A DNA stretch of 64,000 nt, from positions 1 through 64,000 of IMG/VR virus record IMGVR_UViG_3300031552_000001. One strand, written 5' to 3'. A model generated the notes under the pieces. The model had not been told where the DNA came from, made no database searches, and saw only the letters and a program-made list of their open reading frames with translations. How positions within the stretch are numbered: the first letter of the stretch is position 1; every line of letters starts with the position of its first letter. Positions 46,134 to 55,891 of this stretch are shown in pieces. The position numbers were made by a program, and so were the translations under genes. Source of the DNA: a virus.

Positions 46134-49100
46134 TTAGATTATTAGGGTCAGCCTCAAATAGTTCGCAGGGAAGGGAACGTCGATCGTGACGTCCACCAGA
46201 ATAGTGTCAGGAGCGCTAGCATCTTGAATCAAATTATTGACGTCTGCGCCAATAAGAACCCCTGACTCAATAAGAAAGTTAAGCTGCCCCTGCACAACCG
46301 TCGATAAACTATCCAGAAACCCTTGTGTGATATTAGAGCGGCCTATGAAGTTGCGAAGACCTGCCCGCATAAACTTTGCGGTAAAGTCCACGACCTTAGT
46401 AATCGACAGCTCCCTGGTTTCAATCGATGAGTTGTCAGTAGACAGTTGGTGTCTGCAAATAACAGGCGCCCCTACCGCATCCCGTACCAGAATATAAACC
46501 CCGCCTGCGGCGATGATATTAAGATGCGTATTGGTAAACTTATCGTTTGAGCCAATAGGGCGCGTTAATCCGGTAATGGGGAAGTTAGTAAATCCCTGCT
46601 GTGGAGGCTGCTGCCCTACCATGCCCACAATACAAGCCGTGGCATAGTAACCGCTTACAGACTGCTCCAATCCAGTGACGTTAATTGCCACTTGATCTGG
46701 GAACACATAATAGCCTCGACGGAAGCCATAAGCCTGAGCAGATTCTTGAATCGTAGAGGCAATAGCTGCCCTGTCTGGGCGGGTAGTACCAGAAAGAAGT
46801 AGTTGCTCGCCCCTAATAAAGACGCTCCAATCATCACTGATGACTGTAGTGGGGAACGCATCGCTGCTGTAGAAGGAATCCTCGTTTCCATCCCCAGCAG
46901 CAAACGTAGTACGAAGAGTGAGAGTAGTTCCGGCAGTGACCTTCTGGACAAGGTAATACTTATCGTCGTCTCCGATATCTAAGTACACCTCGTTATCGAT
47001 TTCGCCCGTAGTGGGGTTAATATCGAGATTGGGGTCAATTCCAGCGGCAATAAGAGCCGGAGCGAGGTTGACATCGACAGTGCACTCATTCGCGGTGGCT
47101 GTAGTATTGAGGTCCGTACCAGATCCTACAATCTCAGGATTTGCCCTATCCGGCATAGGAGGATTAAAGAAGTAAATCCTTTCCCCCTTCTGCTCAGGCT
47201 CCGACATCGCGTTAACATGCGTCAAAAACGCCTGATGCACCGTGCTGAGCTGAGAAGCAGTAGCTAGCGCATATACTTCCTCATTCTCCAAAAAGTCTGC
47301 GCATCGAGCGTACCCTGCGGGGGTGCCGTCAGGAGCATCAGCGGAAACCTCCGGCACACCAATTGCGGCCACAGAAGTAGCTGTTGCGTTTAACAACGCC
47401 AAGTAAGCCATAAGTGCGCCGGGGTTATCAGTGCTTATAGGGTCAGCGGCCTCTTCAAGCGTAGAGATGTCGTCGATAGTCAAAAGAGCCGGATTATCAG
47501 CATCCGGACTCAAATCTAGACGAAGACCCTTATACGCAATGACTATCGGAGCAAACCCTGGGTTGAACGGGGTTCCGGTCAGCCCATCCCGAAGTATCTG
47601 GCTTTGAACAACTGCATTTCCAGAAATGTCTATAGCCAAGTCTGGTGCGGGCCTGCCATCTCCAACTGTAGAACTGGATCCCGTAAAGCCAAGAATGGTA
47701 TTGGCAGTCCCGGCGCCAATAAGTATCTTCGACGCTTCTCCAACCTTTACGCTGGTCAGCTTCAATGCGGGGGGACTAGAGCTGCTAGCTGCCGCAATAT
47801 TCGGAGTGAGTTCATTGATTCTATCCACAATAGAATCAAGAGAAGTTCCGTTGTCGTCCTCATCCTTCTGAAGCGTAACACTCCAAACTTTCGGATTACT
47901 GTCTAGCGACCACTCAAACGTTTTACCGTTCAAATCGGCATCAGTACCCGTAACCGGGCTGCCGTCAACAGCAAAAAGAGTGTCTGTTCCACCTGTAACT
48001 TGAACGCTAGCGGTGCTACCGACGTTCTCGTTCCTGGTACGGAACGCCAGGTAAGTACCAGCCGCGTCCTCCACGCCGGTAACAAGCGCGGTATACGCCT
48101 CAGTATAGACTGCCTGGGAATTCCAGTCCGCGACCGCAGCAGCTATTGTTGCATGAGCCGCCGCCCAAGTAATTGTTTCCGAACTTTTAGCGACTCCCAG
48201 ATAAGTAGGAGTGTAGATTACCGTTTGACCTGACGTTCTGGCCGTAAAGGCAGCGGAGGCCACCTTTATTGCAGGCAAGCCCGGGCGGTACCGTATATTC
48301 TCACCGACGTCTGAAAGAGGAAGAGAAGTAAAGCCTAAATCCGAAGCTACAGTCGAGGCGGCAACTGTTATAGCGGCATCACTTCCAGTATTAGCCGCAA
48401 GAGTTCTGAACCCAAGATGCGTAGCTACGGCAGCGTCAACTTCGTCCCCGACATCATTGGAGGCGTACGTTTCAAAATTCGTAGCCTGCGCGTTAATTTG
48501 AGCTATAGCGTAGGCTAACGTACTCCAAGAGTCAGCTCCAACTCCCGTACCCGAGCTGACCGTTTCAGTAGATTGAGCCACGCCGCTCACGGTTACGTCT
48601 ACCGAGATACTTTCACTCGGAGACGACGTACCAGAAAAAGCGCTTTGAGGCACCACGTACGGCCTGCTGGCTGCTACAGCGGCTACGGTGCCTGTGACAG
48701 TCGCGGCCGCGCTGGCACTCGGAGCAGGATATACGAGGTTGTTGGCTTCTATCCATACTCTTCGAGGGGCAAACTTAGCCCCCTGGGATATAATGTTTTG
48801 CTCTACTTCCATTGTTAGTAGAGCGCTTTCCACTGTAGCCACTTGGCCTATAGCAATTCCATCGGCGATTAAATCATCGCCTACTGCAATACTGTCACTC
48901 AAGAAGTTTGGAGCAGTAATGTAGGCCGTACCGAGAGAAGACACCGTCCCCTGCTGGTTTCCAACATATACCGCAAGCCGGGGGCTAGTGTAATCTCCGT
49001 CACTATCGTCTACGGCGTAAAAGCCTGAACCCACCGCGATAGTATCATCTGCGGCACTGAAGCCCAACCTTGTAGCTCCCACATTGGCAGAGCCTTCTTT

Positions 49101-49766
49101 TCTTACAACAACAGAGGCTCCAGCACCGTAGTTCGTAGAGGTAAGAACAAGAACCCCTGTTCCTCCTGTTGCGGACCTAGAAGCCAAGCCGGGAACCAAA
49201 GCATTGATTTGGTCGATTACCTCGTCAAGAGTTAGGACACCCCCCGGCGTAGAAGCAGCGAAAGTTACCGTGATGTTACCCGACGTAGGTAAGGTGCCGG
49301 ACGTGGGAGGCAGTGCAGTGTGCCCATCAAGCAACAGGATAAGGGTTCTACCGTCTAGGTCGTAACCACCTCCTGTACCTGTTTCAGTAGAAGTCCCCTC
49401 TACGTACGGCTGCAAAGAAACGGTAGGGTCAAGGTAGCTTTTAAGAAATGCAGACTCTCTTGATAGCTCCCTGAGCTCTCCTCCAAATTCAAAGAATACG
49501 CGCACCGTATCCTCTAGCACGTCCACTTCATCAATGTTATCTCGAGGAGAAGGGAAAGACGACTGGAGGACGGTCTGCTCAAGTTGCTCATATAAAGAGC
49601 TTATCTTGGCATCACTATTTACCGTGCCGTCACTTTGAAGCGCTTCGATAACTTCAAAGAATGGGGCTATTACGCAAGGAACTAGCGTAGGAGTAACTAT
49701 AGTGGGAGACGTGGATGCGAACTCTTGCACCACTTCGACCCCGGGTCGGGGGAGTTCAGTAGCCAT
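46134..49766 (-). CDS. Giant tail sheath protein
   Basis: 1210 aa from ATG 49766 (AAAGG upstream). The N-terminus (RPGVEVVQEFASTSPTI) and the C-terminal 300 residues (YYATACIVGMVGQQPP, NIIAAGGVYILVRD, DFTAKFMRAGLRNFIGR, ending in VDVTIDVPFPANYLRLTLI) match phage tail sheath proteins, which contract to drive injection. Usual sheaths are 400-700 aa. The extra length comes from a series of beta-rich inserts rich in Thr, Ala and Gly (residues about 150-700) with repeated LGF and INA phrases, probably surface-exposed domains on the tail. Confidence 0.75.
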   Translation of the reverse strand: MATELPRPGVEVVQEFASTSPTIVTPTLVPCVIAPFFEVIEALQSDGTVNSDAKISSLYEQLEQTVLQSSFPSPRDNIDEVDVLEDTVRVFFEFGGELRELSRESAFLKSYLDPTVSLQPYVEGTSTETGTGGGYDLDGRTLILLLDGHTALPPTSGTLPTSGNITVTFAASTPGGVLTLDEVIDQINALVPGLASRSATGGTGVLVLTSTNYGAGASVVVRKEGSANVGATRLGFSAADDTIAVGSGFYAVDDSDGDYTSPRLAVYVGNQQGTVSSLGTAYITAPNFLSDSIAVGDDLIADGIAIGQVATVESALLTMEVEQNIISQGAKFAPRRVWIEANNLVYPAPSASAAATVTGTVAAVAASRPYVVPQSAFSGTSSPSESISVDVTVSGVAQSTETVSSGTGVGADSWSTLAYAIAQINAQATNFETYASNDVGDEVDAAVATHLGFRTLAANTGSDAAITVAASTVASDLGFTSLPLSDVGENIRYRPGLPAIKVASAAFTARTSGQTVIYTPTYLGVAKSSETITWAAAHATIAAAVADWNSQAVYTEAYTALVTGVEDAAGTYLAFRTRNENVGSTASVQVTGGTDTLFAVDGSPVTGTDADLNGKTFEWSLDSNPKVWSVTLQKDEDDNGTSLDSIVDRINELTPNIAAASSSSPPALKLTSVKVGEASKILIGAGTANTILGFTGSSSTVGDGRPAPDLAIDISGNAVVQSQILRDGLTGTPFNPGFAPIVIAYKGLRLDLSPDADNPALLTIDDISTLEEAADPISTDNPGALMAYLALLNATATSVAAIGVPEVSADAPDGTPAGYARCADFLENEEVYALATASQLSTVHQAFLTHVNAMSEPEQKGERIYFFNPPMPDRANPEIVGSGTDLNTTATANECTVDVNLAPALIAAGIDPNLDINPTTGEIDNEVYLDIGDDDKYYLVQKVTAGTTLTLRTTFAAGDGNEDSFYSSDAFPTTVISDDWSVFIRGEQLLLSGTTRPDRAAIASTIQESAQAYGFRRGYYVFPDQVAINVTGLEQSVSGYYATACIVGMVGQQPPQQGFTNFPITGLTRPIGSNDKFTNTHLNIIAAGGVYILVRDAVGAPVICRHQLSTDNSSIETRELSITKVVDFTAKFMRAGLRNFIGRSNITQGFLDSLSTVVQGQLNFLIESGVLIGADVNNLIQDASAPDTILVDVTIDVPFPANYLRLTLII

Positions 49767-49809
49767 TTTTAACACCTTTCAACAAGTCGCAGTGTTCTGT
49801 AGCCATAAT

Positions 49810-50592
49810 TTACTCCTCTCCTTCAAACTTCGCATCCTTCACGACTTGCGAGAAGGTGGACTCTGGAGGTTGTGTACTCACAGGATGGACAGGCCGCCCA
49901 TAAATAGACGCCCGGCGAATCTGCGCAGCTTCTCCTGCGCTAAACCGTTTACCGGCTGGTGATACGTTCATTGTCATAAACATTTGCCTAAACGTTACCG
50001 ATGGGTCTCTTATAAGCCACTGGGGCTGCCAATAGAACGGGATAGTTACCACCCGGGATATGATCTTCTCTTCGGGCAGTGGGCCCGTGTATGCGGTAGG
50101 ACCCGACTCGGGAGATATGGCATGGTTCATCCCTACTTGATGTAAGCCGCCCCCTTTTATGATAATACGCCTATATACGTTAGTGGCATAGGAACAATAC
50201 CAAGCTATTCTACTTGCAAGTAGCCCATCTCTGCTTTGACAGTGATAGGTCATTGTCGAGGGAAATAGGTCTGTATGGGTTCTTTCTCCCGTCGACATCA
50301 CCTTTTGCCGCATAAGCTGGTCTATAGCTAAAACAGCCCACTTACCTTCCCCAAACACACATGTTATGTGTGGTTTTTTCTCTACAGCCTCTAACCTAGG
50401 CTTCTGGTCGGTAATAATGAGTTCTGTAGTCTCTTCGTTAGGCCTCCACTTCCAGCCCGTTCCCTCTGGAGCCTCTCGAAAATAGTTCTGCAAAAAATAC
50501 ACGAACACCCGCGTGATTTGCAGCATGGGGTCTTCCGCGAGGCTCAGGTCTGAGCCCCTCTCATACCCTCTAACTGTTTCGCTTGACGGCAT
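49810..50592 (-). CDS. Virion-module hypothetical protein
   Basis: 260 aa. A globular alpha/beta protein with no signal or repeats; its place directly upstream of the sheath gene suggests a tail terminator or connector component. It overlaps the previous gene by 23 bases. No family recognised. Confidence 0.5.
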   Translation of the reverse strand: MPSSETVRGYERGSDLSLAEDPMLQITRVFVYFLQNYFREAPEGTGWKWRPNEETTELIITDQKPRLEAVEKKPHITCVFGEGKWAVLAIDQLMRQKVMSTGERTHTDLFPSTMTYHCQSRDGLLASRIAWYCSYATNVYRRIIIKGGGLHQVGMNHAISPESGPTAYTGPLPEEKIISRVVTIPFYWQPQWLIRDPSVTFRQMFMTMNVSPAGKRFSAGEAAQIRRASIYGRPVHPVSTQPPESTFSQVVKDAKFEGEE

Positions 50593-50926
50593 TCTGCTCT
50601 ACCTGATTCGCTCTTCTAAGAGCTTCCATAGTTGCGAACGAGCTAAGAGCTCCTAGTACCCCTATCGCCTTTCCTACTCGAGCTTTAGTAGTTGCGCTCC
50701 ACGGTTGAGGTAAAAGCCTAGAAAGATACTTATGGCCCAAAACGGCACCCCCTGCTGCTCCTAAACCGTACCCTAAACCGTACCCTATTCCACTTTTGAG
50801 CCGCTTCTTTACTTGCAGACCTAAATTAGGTTGAAAGGACACCCCTTCCTCATTAGATTTTTCCGCCTCCTCTGCCTCCTTAATAAGCAGCAGTTCTTCA
50901 ACAAATGACGAAAAACTTGGAGACAT
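50570..50926 (-). CDS. Small glycine-zipper virion protein
   Basis: 118 aa. An acidic helical N-terminus (FVEELLLIKEAEEAEK) precedes GYGLGYGLGAAGGAVLG near residue 49, a glycine-zipper hydrophobic segment, and a second hydrophobic helix. The N-terminal F-x-E-E-L-x-x-x-x-E-A phrase recurs in other proteins of this module. Possibly an ejected or internal virion protein. Confidence 0.5.
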   Translation of the reverse strand: MSPSFSSFVEELLLIKEAEEAEKSNEEGVSFQPNLGLQVKKRLKSGIGYGLGYGLGAAGGAVLGHKYLSRLLPQPWSATTKARVGKAIGVLGALSSFATMEALRRANQVEQNAVKRNS

Positions 50927-50928
50927 TT

Positions 50929-51807
50929 CTACTCTTCCAGAAGATCTTTTATGGGGGATACAAAGTCAGCTTGCGGACACATCGGCCTTGTCATCGATCG
51001 AGCCGGGGAGAACGAGCTAGATACGTCAAAGTTTACAGGCACCTTGAATTTGATATCATCCTTGGGTAGAGCCCACAGTTTCATTTCTTGCCGCACTACG
51101 CTTCTCAGTTTCTCAGTGACAGGAACGTCCTTAACCAACCACCGTTTGTTTTCAGCCTCTACAATCATATCCTTTGGTTTGATGGGCGGGAAGGCTGATG
51201 TTCTGGCAGTGGTCATTACGAACTGATGTTCTTCAAAGTCAGTCCTTTGCACACTTTTAGGAGAGGGGTCGATTTGTATGTAGAATCTTATAGGTTTCGC
51301 AAAGCCGCCGACGTAAGTGGTATCAAAACAGGTCGCACAATTTTGATGGGTAGCCCTGCCGATCGTATTACCTTTTGGCCCCAAGTCATAGCAGTTACTA
51401 CATCGTTGTCCGAAGGTGAGAGCAGGAAACAAGAACGCTACTCTTCCCGTAAACTCCTGGAGCAAAAGAGACTCTCTTCTTCGAAATTCTAAGCCCAAAA
51501 GATCTGGCTCTGCCTCTAACCAAACAGGACCAAATTCTTGTGTCTCTCCAGTTTCGCGTAAAACAGAACGTATCTTGTAATAGTAGTTTCTCCAACGATG
51601 GAACTGGTGAACTCCAGGGTCTCTAAAAGAGTACGTATTGTAGAAAGGGCCCGCTATCACACTGAAAGGCCCAGCGGCTCCGTCTACGCTCCGAAGAACG
51701 TAAAAATCGTAACCCTCTAGCTCTTCGGTAGTATCCGCAATCTCCCAAAATAAATCCAGGTAGTCGATGGAGAATGAGCGGACATAGAGTTTAGTTACCG
51801 TAATCAT
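50929..51807 (-). CDS. Virion protein with Fn3-like N-terminus and zinc site
   Basis: 292 aa. The first 100 residues (SIDYLDLFWEIADTTEELEGYDFYVLRS) read like a fibronectin type III domain. CSNCYDLG near residue 136 and CATCFDTT near 157 form a zinc-binding pair. The C-terminal half is beta-rich. It is probably a structural tail or neck component; the Fn3 and zinc parts suggest interactions with other virion proteins. Confidence 0.55.
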   Translation of the reverse strand: MITVTKLYVRSFSIDYLDLFWEIADTTEELEGYDFYVLRSVDGAAGPFSVIAGPFYNTYSFRDPGVHQFHRWRNYYYKIRSVLRETGETQEFGPVWLEAEPDLLGLEFRRRESLLLQEFTGRVAFLFPALTFGQRCSNCYDLGPKGNTIGRATHQNCATCFDTTYVGGFAKPIRFYIQIDPSPKSVQRTDFEEHQFVMTTARTSAFPPIKPKDMIVEAENKRWLVKDVPVTEKLRSVVRQEMKLWALPKDDIKFKVPVNFDVSSSFSPARSMTRPMCPQADFVSPIKDLLEE

Positions 51808-52143
51808 CTAGCCGCCAAACATACGAGTTAGCCAACCCTTCTTAAACCGATTCAAGACAATCTTACGATATTCAGGCTTCATACTCTCAAGTATGCTGAC
51901 TGTAATATTGGGGTTGTCTATTGCCTCCTGTATGCCTCTTTTGAAGCCAAACATCGCCCGATCAATGTTACCCGATGAGGTTAAACCTCCAGTCAGAGCG
52001 CCCATACTGGCTCCAGTGGCCCCGCCTACAAGAGCATTACGAAACCTGTTTTCGCCCTCGCCGGTAATAGCCCCAACTGTCGCGCCTCCAGCTCCACCTA
52101 AAGCGACGCCTTTTGCTACGGGGGTTGATAGGACACTGGTCAA
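51808..52143 (-). CDS. Glycine-zipper protein
   Basis: 111 aa from a TTG start at 52143; the start is uncertain because upstream codons are open to 52195 without a better start. ALGGAGGATVGAITG and LVGGATGASMGALTGGL are glycine-zipper membrane-like segments, the second half is helical and basic. Part of the same family of hydrophobic virion proteins as its neighbours. Confidence 0.45.
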   Translation of the reverse strand: MTSVLSTPVAKGVALGGAGGATVGAITGEGENRFRNALVGGATGASMGALTGGLTSSGNIDRAMFGFKRGIQEAIDNPNITVSILESMKPEYRKIVLNRFKKGWLTRMFGG

Positions 52144-52178
52144 GGTATTAAGTACCCCGCCCGTTTTAGCCAGTGCCC

Positions 52179-54068
52179 CTACTGAGGGCCCTCTTCACTC
52201 TCTCTAGGAAACTGATTTGCCCCAAACCCTTGAGTAAGACCCTGGACGTATCCATGCCCCGCTCCGGCACCAAACGCTCTGCGCGCTCGAAGCATCGACA
52301 AAAGCTTATCGGCTACCGCTTCTTCGGCACCTTCTGCCTGACCAACTCTTCTACCATACAGACCGCCGAGCGCGGCTCCGCCTAATGCGCCTACTCCGGC
52401 AGCTAGAGGAGCTTTAGCTTTCAAAAGCTTACCCACACCAAAACCAGCGCCTGCTCCTAGAGCCCCGCCTCCTAGTCCTCCGGCAACAGTGCCTCGCCTA
52501 CCCCACTGCTGAGCTCTTCCCTCTATGTCCTCTCGCTCTTGAGCGTTTTGAATAGCCTCTTCTATCTCTCCTGGGCTTAGAGCAGGCTGGCCGGTTACGT
52601 TAGGCATGAAAGTACCTTCAGCCATTTTTGCCATTATTCTGCCCGCCGCGTCACCTACTTCCATCAAAGAAGAGACTTTGGCGGCCCCGCTCTTGTCTAA
52701 ATACTTCTTTCCCTTTTGCGCCGCAAGCCAACCAGGATCCGTGGTTCCTTCCGCTTCTGCCTGTTGTACTATTCTTTCTACTTCTTCGGGTGTGGCGGGC
52801 CTCCCTTCTGGCTCATCTATAAAACTTGCGGGGAGGCCCATACCGAATGCAGCGCCCAATAGGCCTCCGGCAACACCTCCACCAAAAGTCCTAGCAATTC
52901 TACTGGGCAAAGTCCTGCCCCCTTTATATCCTAAATATCCTCCAAGACTGCTTCCCGCTAGACCTCCAAGAATTGATCCTACATTCAAGGAGCGCAATTG
53001 TTTTTCAGAAAAATGCCTAAACTGCTTATCGTCCGCTGTCTTAGATTGATTAGATGCCAAAGCCCCCACACCAAAGCCCGCCGCTCCAGCGGTTCCCATA
53101 GCTACCCCCGGATGGGCCTTAGCCGTTTGCATGACGGATTTACCCACTCCTGCGCCGCCCTGCCTGGCAGCTTGAAATGTACCAGCCACTTGTTGAGCTT
53201 TTCCCTTAGCTGCCCCTATAGCGGGCTTAACCGCGCTTACTGCTTTGGAGCCTATGCTCTTCAAAGCCGGTACCGCTGCACTAAGGTTGAAAGCAAGTTT
53301 AGTGTACCCGTCCTTCTCAAGCTTAACAAGCGCCTTATCTATATCACCCCCACAGCTGCCAAAAGCAGCAGCAAAGCATTCAACGGATGCAGACTTGTCT
53401 TTCGTTAAAGGGCCCTTATAGGGAGGACCTTGATGTTGCTTACCAGGCTTGCCTTGGCGAGAGGCGATTCTAGCCTTCATACCTGCCGGCATGTCCGGGT
53501 GATCGCGCTTCAAAGCGCTGTAAATCTCTTTTACTTTCTTAGGGCGATCTTGCTCAGTAAAATGAGGCATGTCCCTTTTGGCGGCCGTTTTGTAGTTAGG
53601 CAAAATTTGCGCTACCGAGGGGGCGTTAGTGGCCAAGTTTTTCAAACCCCCTACTGTCTTACCTGCGCCTTTAGCTAGCTTGGCCGCTCCGGGTATGGGA
53701 ATAGCGGCTGTTTTTGCCCCAACAGGGATTCCCATTGGGCCTTTTCCTTTTCCGCGCCCTTTTCCTTTACCTTCTCCTTGAGAACGGAGCTTACCCCCAG
53801 GGCAAGAGGCAGCAGCTTTCTTTACTCTTCCGCACTCGCACTGAAAGATACTTCCAAGCTTTGTCATCTGCCCCCCGCAGCCGCCACAGACATCTTCTGG
53901 CAAAGCCACCCCTGCCAACTTGGCTAGCTCCTCCACAGAAGCCGATTTTAAAAAGCGAGCGTCTTCCTCTTCTCGAGCAGCTTTCTTAGCCAACTCTTCT
54001 AAATGAGCGTCGAGCCTGCGTTGAGTTCCCGCATACTTTACCAATTCTTCAATGTAACTCTCAAGCAT
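52179..54068 (-). CDS. Large glycine-zipper virion protein
   Basis: 629 aa. The N-terminus has two copies of a short helix (YIEELVKYAG and VEELAKLAG), then a zinc ribbon (CGGCGGQM, CECGR near residues 61-80), a very basic GKGKGRGKGKG stretch, and at least three glycine-zipper segments (near residues 325-345, 365-415, 540-590). Such proteins are candidates for capsid-internal or ejected membrane-active proteins. It overlaps the next gene upstream by 8 bases. No catalytic motif seen. Confidence 0.55.
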   Translation of the reverse strand: MLESYIEELVKYAGTQRRLDAHLEELAKKAAREEEDARFLKSASVEELAKLAGVALPEDVCGGCGGQMTKLGSIFQCECGRVKKAAASCPGGKLRSQGEGKGKGRGKGKGPMGIPVGAKTAAIPIPGAAKLAKGAGKTVGGLKNLATNAPSVAQILPNYKTAAKRDMPHFTEQDRPKKVKEIYSALKRDHPDMPAGMKARIASRQGKPGKQHQGPPYKGPLTKDKSASVECFAAAFGSCGGDIDKALVKLEKDGYTKLAFNLSAAVPALKSIGSKAVSAVKPAIGAAKGKAQQVAGTFQAARQGGAGVGKSVMQTAKAHPGVAMGTAGAAGFGVGALASNQSKTADDKQFRHFSEKQLRSLNVGSILGGLAGSSLGGYLGYKGGRTLPSRIARTFGGGVAGGLLGAAFGMGLPASFIDEPEGRPATPEEVERIVQQAEAEGTTDPGWLAAQKGKKYLDKSGAAKVSSLMEVGDAAGRIMAKMAEGTFMPNVTGQPALSPGEIEEAIQNAQEREDIEGRAQQWGRRGTVAGGLGGGALGAGAGFGVGKLLKAKAPLAAGVGALGGAALGGLYGRRVGQAEGAEEAVADKLLSMLRARRAFGAGAGHGYVQGLTQGFGANQFPRESEEGPQ

Positions 54069-55626
54069 AGTAGTCTCCGTGCTCTAAATGATTGGAATGA
54101 CCCGCCGCAGCAGAGCTTCCTAACCCTACCCCGCTAAGAATGGCCGCTCCTCGAAGATAGTTACCTACGTTAGTAGAGTCTTTGGCCGCCTCTTCTACGA
54201 CTTTTCCAGAAGCAGATGAAGGAGCCCTCTTGGTTGCATTGCGGATAGAGGATAATATGCCTGCTTTTTTAAGAATGCCGTCCGCCCACGACACATAAAA
54301 GCTCGCGACCTCTTGTTCTTTAGAGGGAGAGCTAAAAGCTAGCTTCTGTATGTTTGGGAAGTTTGTAGCTACTTTTAAGGCCAAGTGCCAGGGATCTAAC
54401 CCACTGGCTTCTGCAAGCTTACAAAAACCTTGACCCAGTCCTTCTTTGTCCGAAAAGCTCTTATCCAAGCTATAATTAAAGAACTCTAGCGCCGCGTGTT
54501 TTTGAAGAGGAGGGCCATACTTTTGGTAGAGAAGCCCTAACGCATGATCTAAAGAAGCCTGCTTGATGTCGTCCTTACATCTAGCATCTGCCACCTTTGC
54601 CTTAGCCGACTTTTGTTTTGTGAGTAGCTCTCCTTTAGGCTTACCCCTCAGCGCGCCATAAATAGAGCTGCCAGCTAACCCCCCGGAAACTCCGCCTACT
54701 ACGGCCCCACCATAGCCTTGTGTGATCTTACTGAGGAGAGTACTGCCTGTCCTCTGCCCCAGGTAACCTAACAGCCCTCCCCCAATAAGACCACCGGCTC
54801 CCCTTGCTATCAACTCTGCAAGATCCTGCCTCGAAGAAATTGGTTTTGTACTTGGGGCTTCAGCTATCTTATCGACTCGGGCATTTGAGCTCATGGCCTC
54901 ATCCTCCATCTTCTCTAAACGGGTGTAGTAATCGGGAATTTCAGACAAATGATCTCTAGCTATTTCTTTAGCTACCAAAGGAGACTGCGTGTGCTCTTTC
55001 TCTATCTTCTTTCCCATAGCTAATTGCTTAGAAGAGAAGTCAGAGTTAGGACGATAGTCGGCCTTACCTCCCGTAAGGGCTTCTTTAGCCGCTTTGATAA
55101 AGGCCACCTTGTCCGCTAACGAAGCAGTAATAGCTCCTGCCCCTAAGCCCCCTGCTCCGGCGCCTATCTCCAAACCAGTTCGGTATCGCTGCAATACATT
55201 TCTGCCCTCCTCGGCTGCCGCTCCTGTAAGGGGGGCCCCCTTCTTCCATCCTAGTCCTACAAGTTTCTTAGCGACCGGCTTGCCTAATATATGCTGACTA
55301 GCTTTTCGTGCGCCAATACCTCCTGCCGCACCGAGAGCAGCGCCCGTTAAGGCGCCGCGAAGCTTACCCCCCTCTCTAGAACTCGCAGCCCCAGCAAGTC
55401 CTCCCAAACCAGCCCCAGTCAGGCCCGCAGCGAGCCTTCCAAACCCCTCTTTGAGCATTTCGCTGCCTTTTTTCTCGGTATCCGCCTTAGAACTTTGAGG
55501 CATCTTACGGACGGCGAGCATGATAACGTCATCTAAAGCAGGTGCTGCCTTTTCTGCCATCTCTAAAAAAGAGGCTTTTTTAACGCGCAATCCAGCCTTG
55601 TCTAAGTAATCGCCCCACTTTCCCAT
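54061..55626 (-). CDS. Virion protein with glycine zippers and DUF5661-like domain
   Basis: 521 aa. VKKASFLEMAEKA near residue 15 repeats the short helix motif of this module. Glycine-zipper segments lie near residues 68-105, 155-168 and 275-315. In between, FSSKQLAMGKKIEKEH and AKEIARDHLSEIPDYY (near 195-235) match DUF5661, a small phage domain of unknown role. The C-terminal part is helical and ends in a hydrophobic segment. Probably an internal or ejected virion protein. Confidence 0.55.
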   Translation of the reverse strand: MGKWGDYLDKAGLRVKKASFLEMAEKAAPALDDVIMLAVRKMPQSSKADTEKKGSEMLKEGFGRLAAGLTGAGLGGLAGAASSREGGKLRGALTGAALGAAGGIGARKASQHILGKPVAKKLVGLGWKKGAPLTGAAAEEGRNVLQRYRTGLEIGAGAGGLGAGAITASLADKVAFIKAAKEALTGGKADYRPNSDFSSKQLAMGKKIEKEHTQSPLVAKEIARDHLSEIPDYYTRLEKMEDEAMSSNARVDKIAEAPSTKPISSRQDLAELIARGAGGLIGGGLLGYLGQRTGSTLLSKITQGYGGAVVGGVSGGLAGSSIYGALRGKPKGELLTKQKSAKAKVADARCKDDIKQASLDHALGLLYQKYGPPLQKHAALEFFNYSLDKSFSDKEGLGQGFCKLAEASGLDPWHLALKVATNFPNIQKLAFSSPSKEQEVASFYVSWADGILKKAGILSSIRNATKRAPSSASGKVVEEAAKDSTNVGNYLRGAAILSGVGLGSSAAAGHSNHLEHGDYYA

Positions 55627-55638
55627 TAAAATCTCCGA

Positions 55639-55770
55639 CTATGCCCAAAAGAGAAGTATATACTTGCCGGGACGTTCAAAGATTGCTTGTATGTTAGAAG
55701 GGATGATGCTGTTATCATTCACAAAGCTCACAAGATCGCCAATCGACTCGAACATGTTGTAGTAAAGCAT
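55639..55770 (-). CDS. Small phage protein (43 aa)
   Basis: 43 aa from ATG 55770 with AAGGAAG upstream. A single helix-strand unit (SIGDLVSFVNDN, then PSNIQAIFE and GKYILLFW) that I recognise as the pattern of a short phage protein found in many large phages; its role is unknown. It fits an otherwise empty gap in the module. Confidence 0.6.
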   Translation of the reverse strand: MLYYNMFESIGDLVSFVNDNSIIPSNIQAIFERPGKYILLFWA

Positions 55771-55891
55771 AAAGGCTTCCTTTTTCTACAAAGAGGTCAA
55801 TAAATTACCTTACGCTCTGTAGATGGGGGTGAGTGTACCCTTTCTCTTTTACTGATAGAAGCCATAGCAGCAAACTAAATCTTCGCCCCTT

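Noticed and set aside
55771-55891. 22-codon minus-strand frame near 55800-55870
   Set aside because: Too short and without a ribosome-binding site.
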